Of a stretch of 42,220 bases of DNA, positions 41,142 to 42,220 are shown one piece after another (the stretch's first letter is position 1; each line of letters starts with the position of its first letter). The stretch spans positions 1-42,220 of the forward strand of contig JAQXVL010000194.1 in assembly GCA_029224905.1 (NCBI GenBank), given 5' to 3'. Source of the stretch: Bacteroidales bacterium. GTDB lineage: Bacteria; Bacteroidota; Bacteroidia; Bacteroidales; Muribaculaceae. Below the pieces are notes generated by a model. It was not told the DNA's origin. It did no database searches and worked only from the letters and a program-made list of their open reading frames with translations. A program made the translations under genes and the position numbers.

Positions 41142-41609
41142 TTAAATGGATATTTTAGTGGTAAAGTTGTTGATTTTTACAATGTAGATGCCGTGGCTGA
41201 GGCTGCCACGGTCAAGCGTGAACGAGTCGGAAGCCGTTGTGTTGACGATAGTTCGACCGTCGAGGGCAACGACGCAGACGCGGCTGCCTCGGGGCAGGTT
41301 GCGGAACACGATTTGTCCGGGCGTGGTTGCTACGAGAATAGTTGAACGGTTGAGCGACGTGGCGCTGCCGTAGTCGACGAAGTCGATGCTTTCGACGGCG
41401 TCGATTTCGTAGGTCGCGGGCTCGGCGCCTAAGGTCTTGATTTGCAACGATTCAGCCAGGAAAGAAATCTCGGGACTGTCCTCGAAGAGGAAAATTGCGG
41501 GTTCGCCCGATTTGAGCGTTACCTGTAGCGCATTCGGCTCGGCAGCGCGCGCTACGCCAAACAGCAGCGCGGCAACCGTCGCAATCGCTAAGATGATTAG
41601 TCGTTTCAT
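41142..41609 (-). CDS. Small secreted protein with T9SS-like C-terminal domain
   Basis: 155 aa: a signal peptide (MKRLIILAIATVAALLFGVARA), a strand-rich middle with VTLKSGEPAIFLFEDSPEIS and YEIDAVESIDFVDYG, and a C-terminal beta domain FRNLPRGSRVCVVALDGR...LDRGSLSHGIYIVKINN resembling type A sorting tails. It shares the short SGE...F...I.F style of opening with the downstream gene. First gene of a two-gene operon; a TAAATTTG box lies at 41673-41680. Confidence 0.75.
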   Translation of the reverse strand: MKRLIILAIATVAALLFGVARAAEPNALQVTLKSGEPAIFLFEDSPEISFLAESLQIKTLGAEPATYEIDAVESIDFVDYGSATSLNRSTILVATTPGQIVFRNLPRGSRVCVVALDGRTIVNTTASDSFTLDRGSLSHGIYIVKINNFTTKISI

Positions 41610-41672
41610 AAACTTTTGTTGTTATTTTGTCAATAATTTTACTAATTTCTTAAACGGATTAGTTTTCGGTTG

Positions 41673-41680
41673 CAAATTTA
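41673..41680 (-). promoter_or_regulatory. -7 promoter motif of the two-gene secreted-protein operon
   Basis: TAAATTTG on the minus strand, 63 bp before the ATG at 41609. Confidence 0.5.
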
Positions 41681-41733
41681 TAGTTTTTTGTGGATTTATA
41701 TTTGCTAAAATGACATTTTTTTTGAGAAAAAAA

Positions 41734-41766
41734 AGAGGTAAGAGGTGAGAGGTAAGAGGTAAGAGT
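41734..41766 (+). repeat. GAGGTAAGA tandem repeat
   Basis: Four head-to-tail copies of AGAGGTAAG/AGAGGTGAG. The same word stands at the edges of repeat elements at 2365, 9700 and 18285, so it may mark the ends of inserted composites. Confidence 0.6.
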
Positions 41767-41816
41767 GGGGCTGGGTGCGATGTTTATGTCTATATGTCTG
41801 AGTATAAACAGGGTAG

Positions 41817-42220
41817 GGTCGCGGCTTGCTGCGACCGGGCAGGCGGTGGGGTGTCTGTGCAACCTCATCGTGTCGAAGATACGATGAGGTTAATGACCGT
41901 CGGAGACGGTCTGGTTATGGTAAACCCCACGTTAAGCCTCGAAGAGGCTTAACGTGGGGAATGTCAGCAAGTTAGATGCGAGCTTCGGAGATGCTCGGTG
42001 GTGATAGTAGACGACTACGGCGTGGTTATAGGTTATAGACCGATTTCGGGTTCCCAATTCCAAAGTCCCTTTCAGCAACCACAACCGACCCTCTCCGAGG
42101 CTCGAGGTGTTGGGAGGGCATCGCTCCCCACGCTAACCGTCTCCGACGCTAAGCGTGGGGTTTACCACGACCGGCGCGTCTCCGACGCTCCCATCCACAG
42201 CGTATCTTCGACACGCTGTG
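41817..42220 (-). repeat. Multi-hairpin dispersed element, copy D (runs off the window)
   Basis: Hairpins: GGTCGC-GGCTTGCT-GCGACC 41817-41836; AACCTCATCG/CGATGAGGTT 41861-41891; GACCGTC-GGA-GACGGTC 41895-41911; CCCCACGTTAAGCC/GGCTTAACGTGGGG 41925-41959; core 41979-42086; CCCCACGCT/AGCGTGGGG 42126-42160; ATCCACAGCGT hairpin from 42192, cut by the window end. It matches copy C in inverse orientation across the whole length. The 611 bp after the last gene contain nothing else recognised. Confidence 0.9.

Noticed and set aside
1..42220. tRNA, rRNA or known riboswitch genes
   Set aside because: None recognised by eye on either strand; a covariance-model scan would be needed to exclude small RNAs.

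Overview
The window looks like chromosomal DNA from a gut-type Bacteroidales, with Muribaculaceae-like content and a GC content near 50-55%. The reasons are: Bacteroidetes-type promoters (TAnnTTTG, often with TTG about 20 bp upstream), type IX secretion sorting tails, CarboxypepD-reg/TonB-plug beta-barrel proteins, PorT-like barrels, FISUMP-type lectin-like repeats, DUF4919, and DUF4143 ATPases. Only the left-edge PBP1A gene and cobB are on the plus strand; every other convincing gene is on the minus strand.

Layout. 1-2358: 3' part of a bifunctional penicillin-binding protein. 2359-5263: accessory, AT-rich island with a 5'-truncated AAA-4-type gene remnant, a 512-aa orphan protein with four evenly spaced cysteines, and a possible gene scrap. 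5264-7663: phage virion-like 799-aa protein. 7767-9400: remnant plus intact DUF4143 ATPase with iterated operator-like repeats. 9785-12259: secreted phosphodiester-glycosidase (NAGPA) protein. 12867-17431: operon of ABC ATPase, membrane permease, YtrA-type GntR regulator and TonB-family barrel. 18567-25752: tight six-gene operon (two membrane proteins, DUF4919 protein, PdxB, AddA/RecB-like helicase-nuclease, UDG-family glycosylase). 26050-27263: barrel protein plus thioredoxin-like lipoprotein. 27365-29898: Sir2 deacylase facing an MsbA-type ABC exporter. 29978-31864: intact phage terminase large subunit standing alone. 32106-37800: operon of RSH (ppGpp), PgpH-like HD phosphodiesterase and NhaC. 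38084-39488: HigB toxin with a HigA-ImmA/IrrE fusion. 39766-41609: two secreted proteins. 41610-42220: repeat DNA.

The most unusual content is between genes. Nearly every long intergenic region carries one or both of two linked repeat families. The first is a short tandem array in which small hairpins (for example GCATC-TTC-GATGC, GCGCC-TTC-GGCGC, GCAGC-TTGC-GCTGC) alternate with a 9-bp spacer close to GGTTATTCG. The second is a roughly 400-bp element (four copies, A-D) built of larger hairpins around a conserved core of about 108 bp. Stems differ between copies, yet both arms change together, which indicates selection or a copying mechanism that preserves pairing. No RAYT-type transposase or other candidate partner protein is visible in the window.

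A second theme is phage-like genes kept as isolated single-gene units: the terminase keeps its ATPase and nuclease residues, and the 799-aa protein resembles virion neck/tail proteins. Both lie among housekeeping genes behind host-type promoter motifs, which suggests domestication, possibly a dispersed gene-transfer-agent-like system. All functional statements are from reading the sequence; no database search was run.
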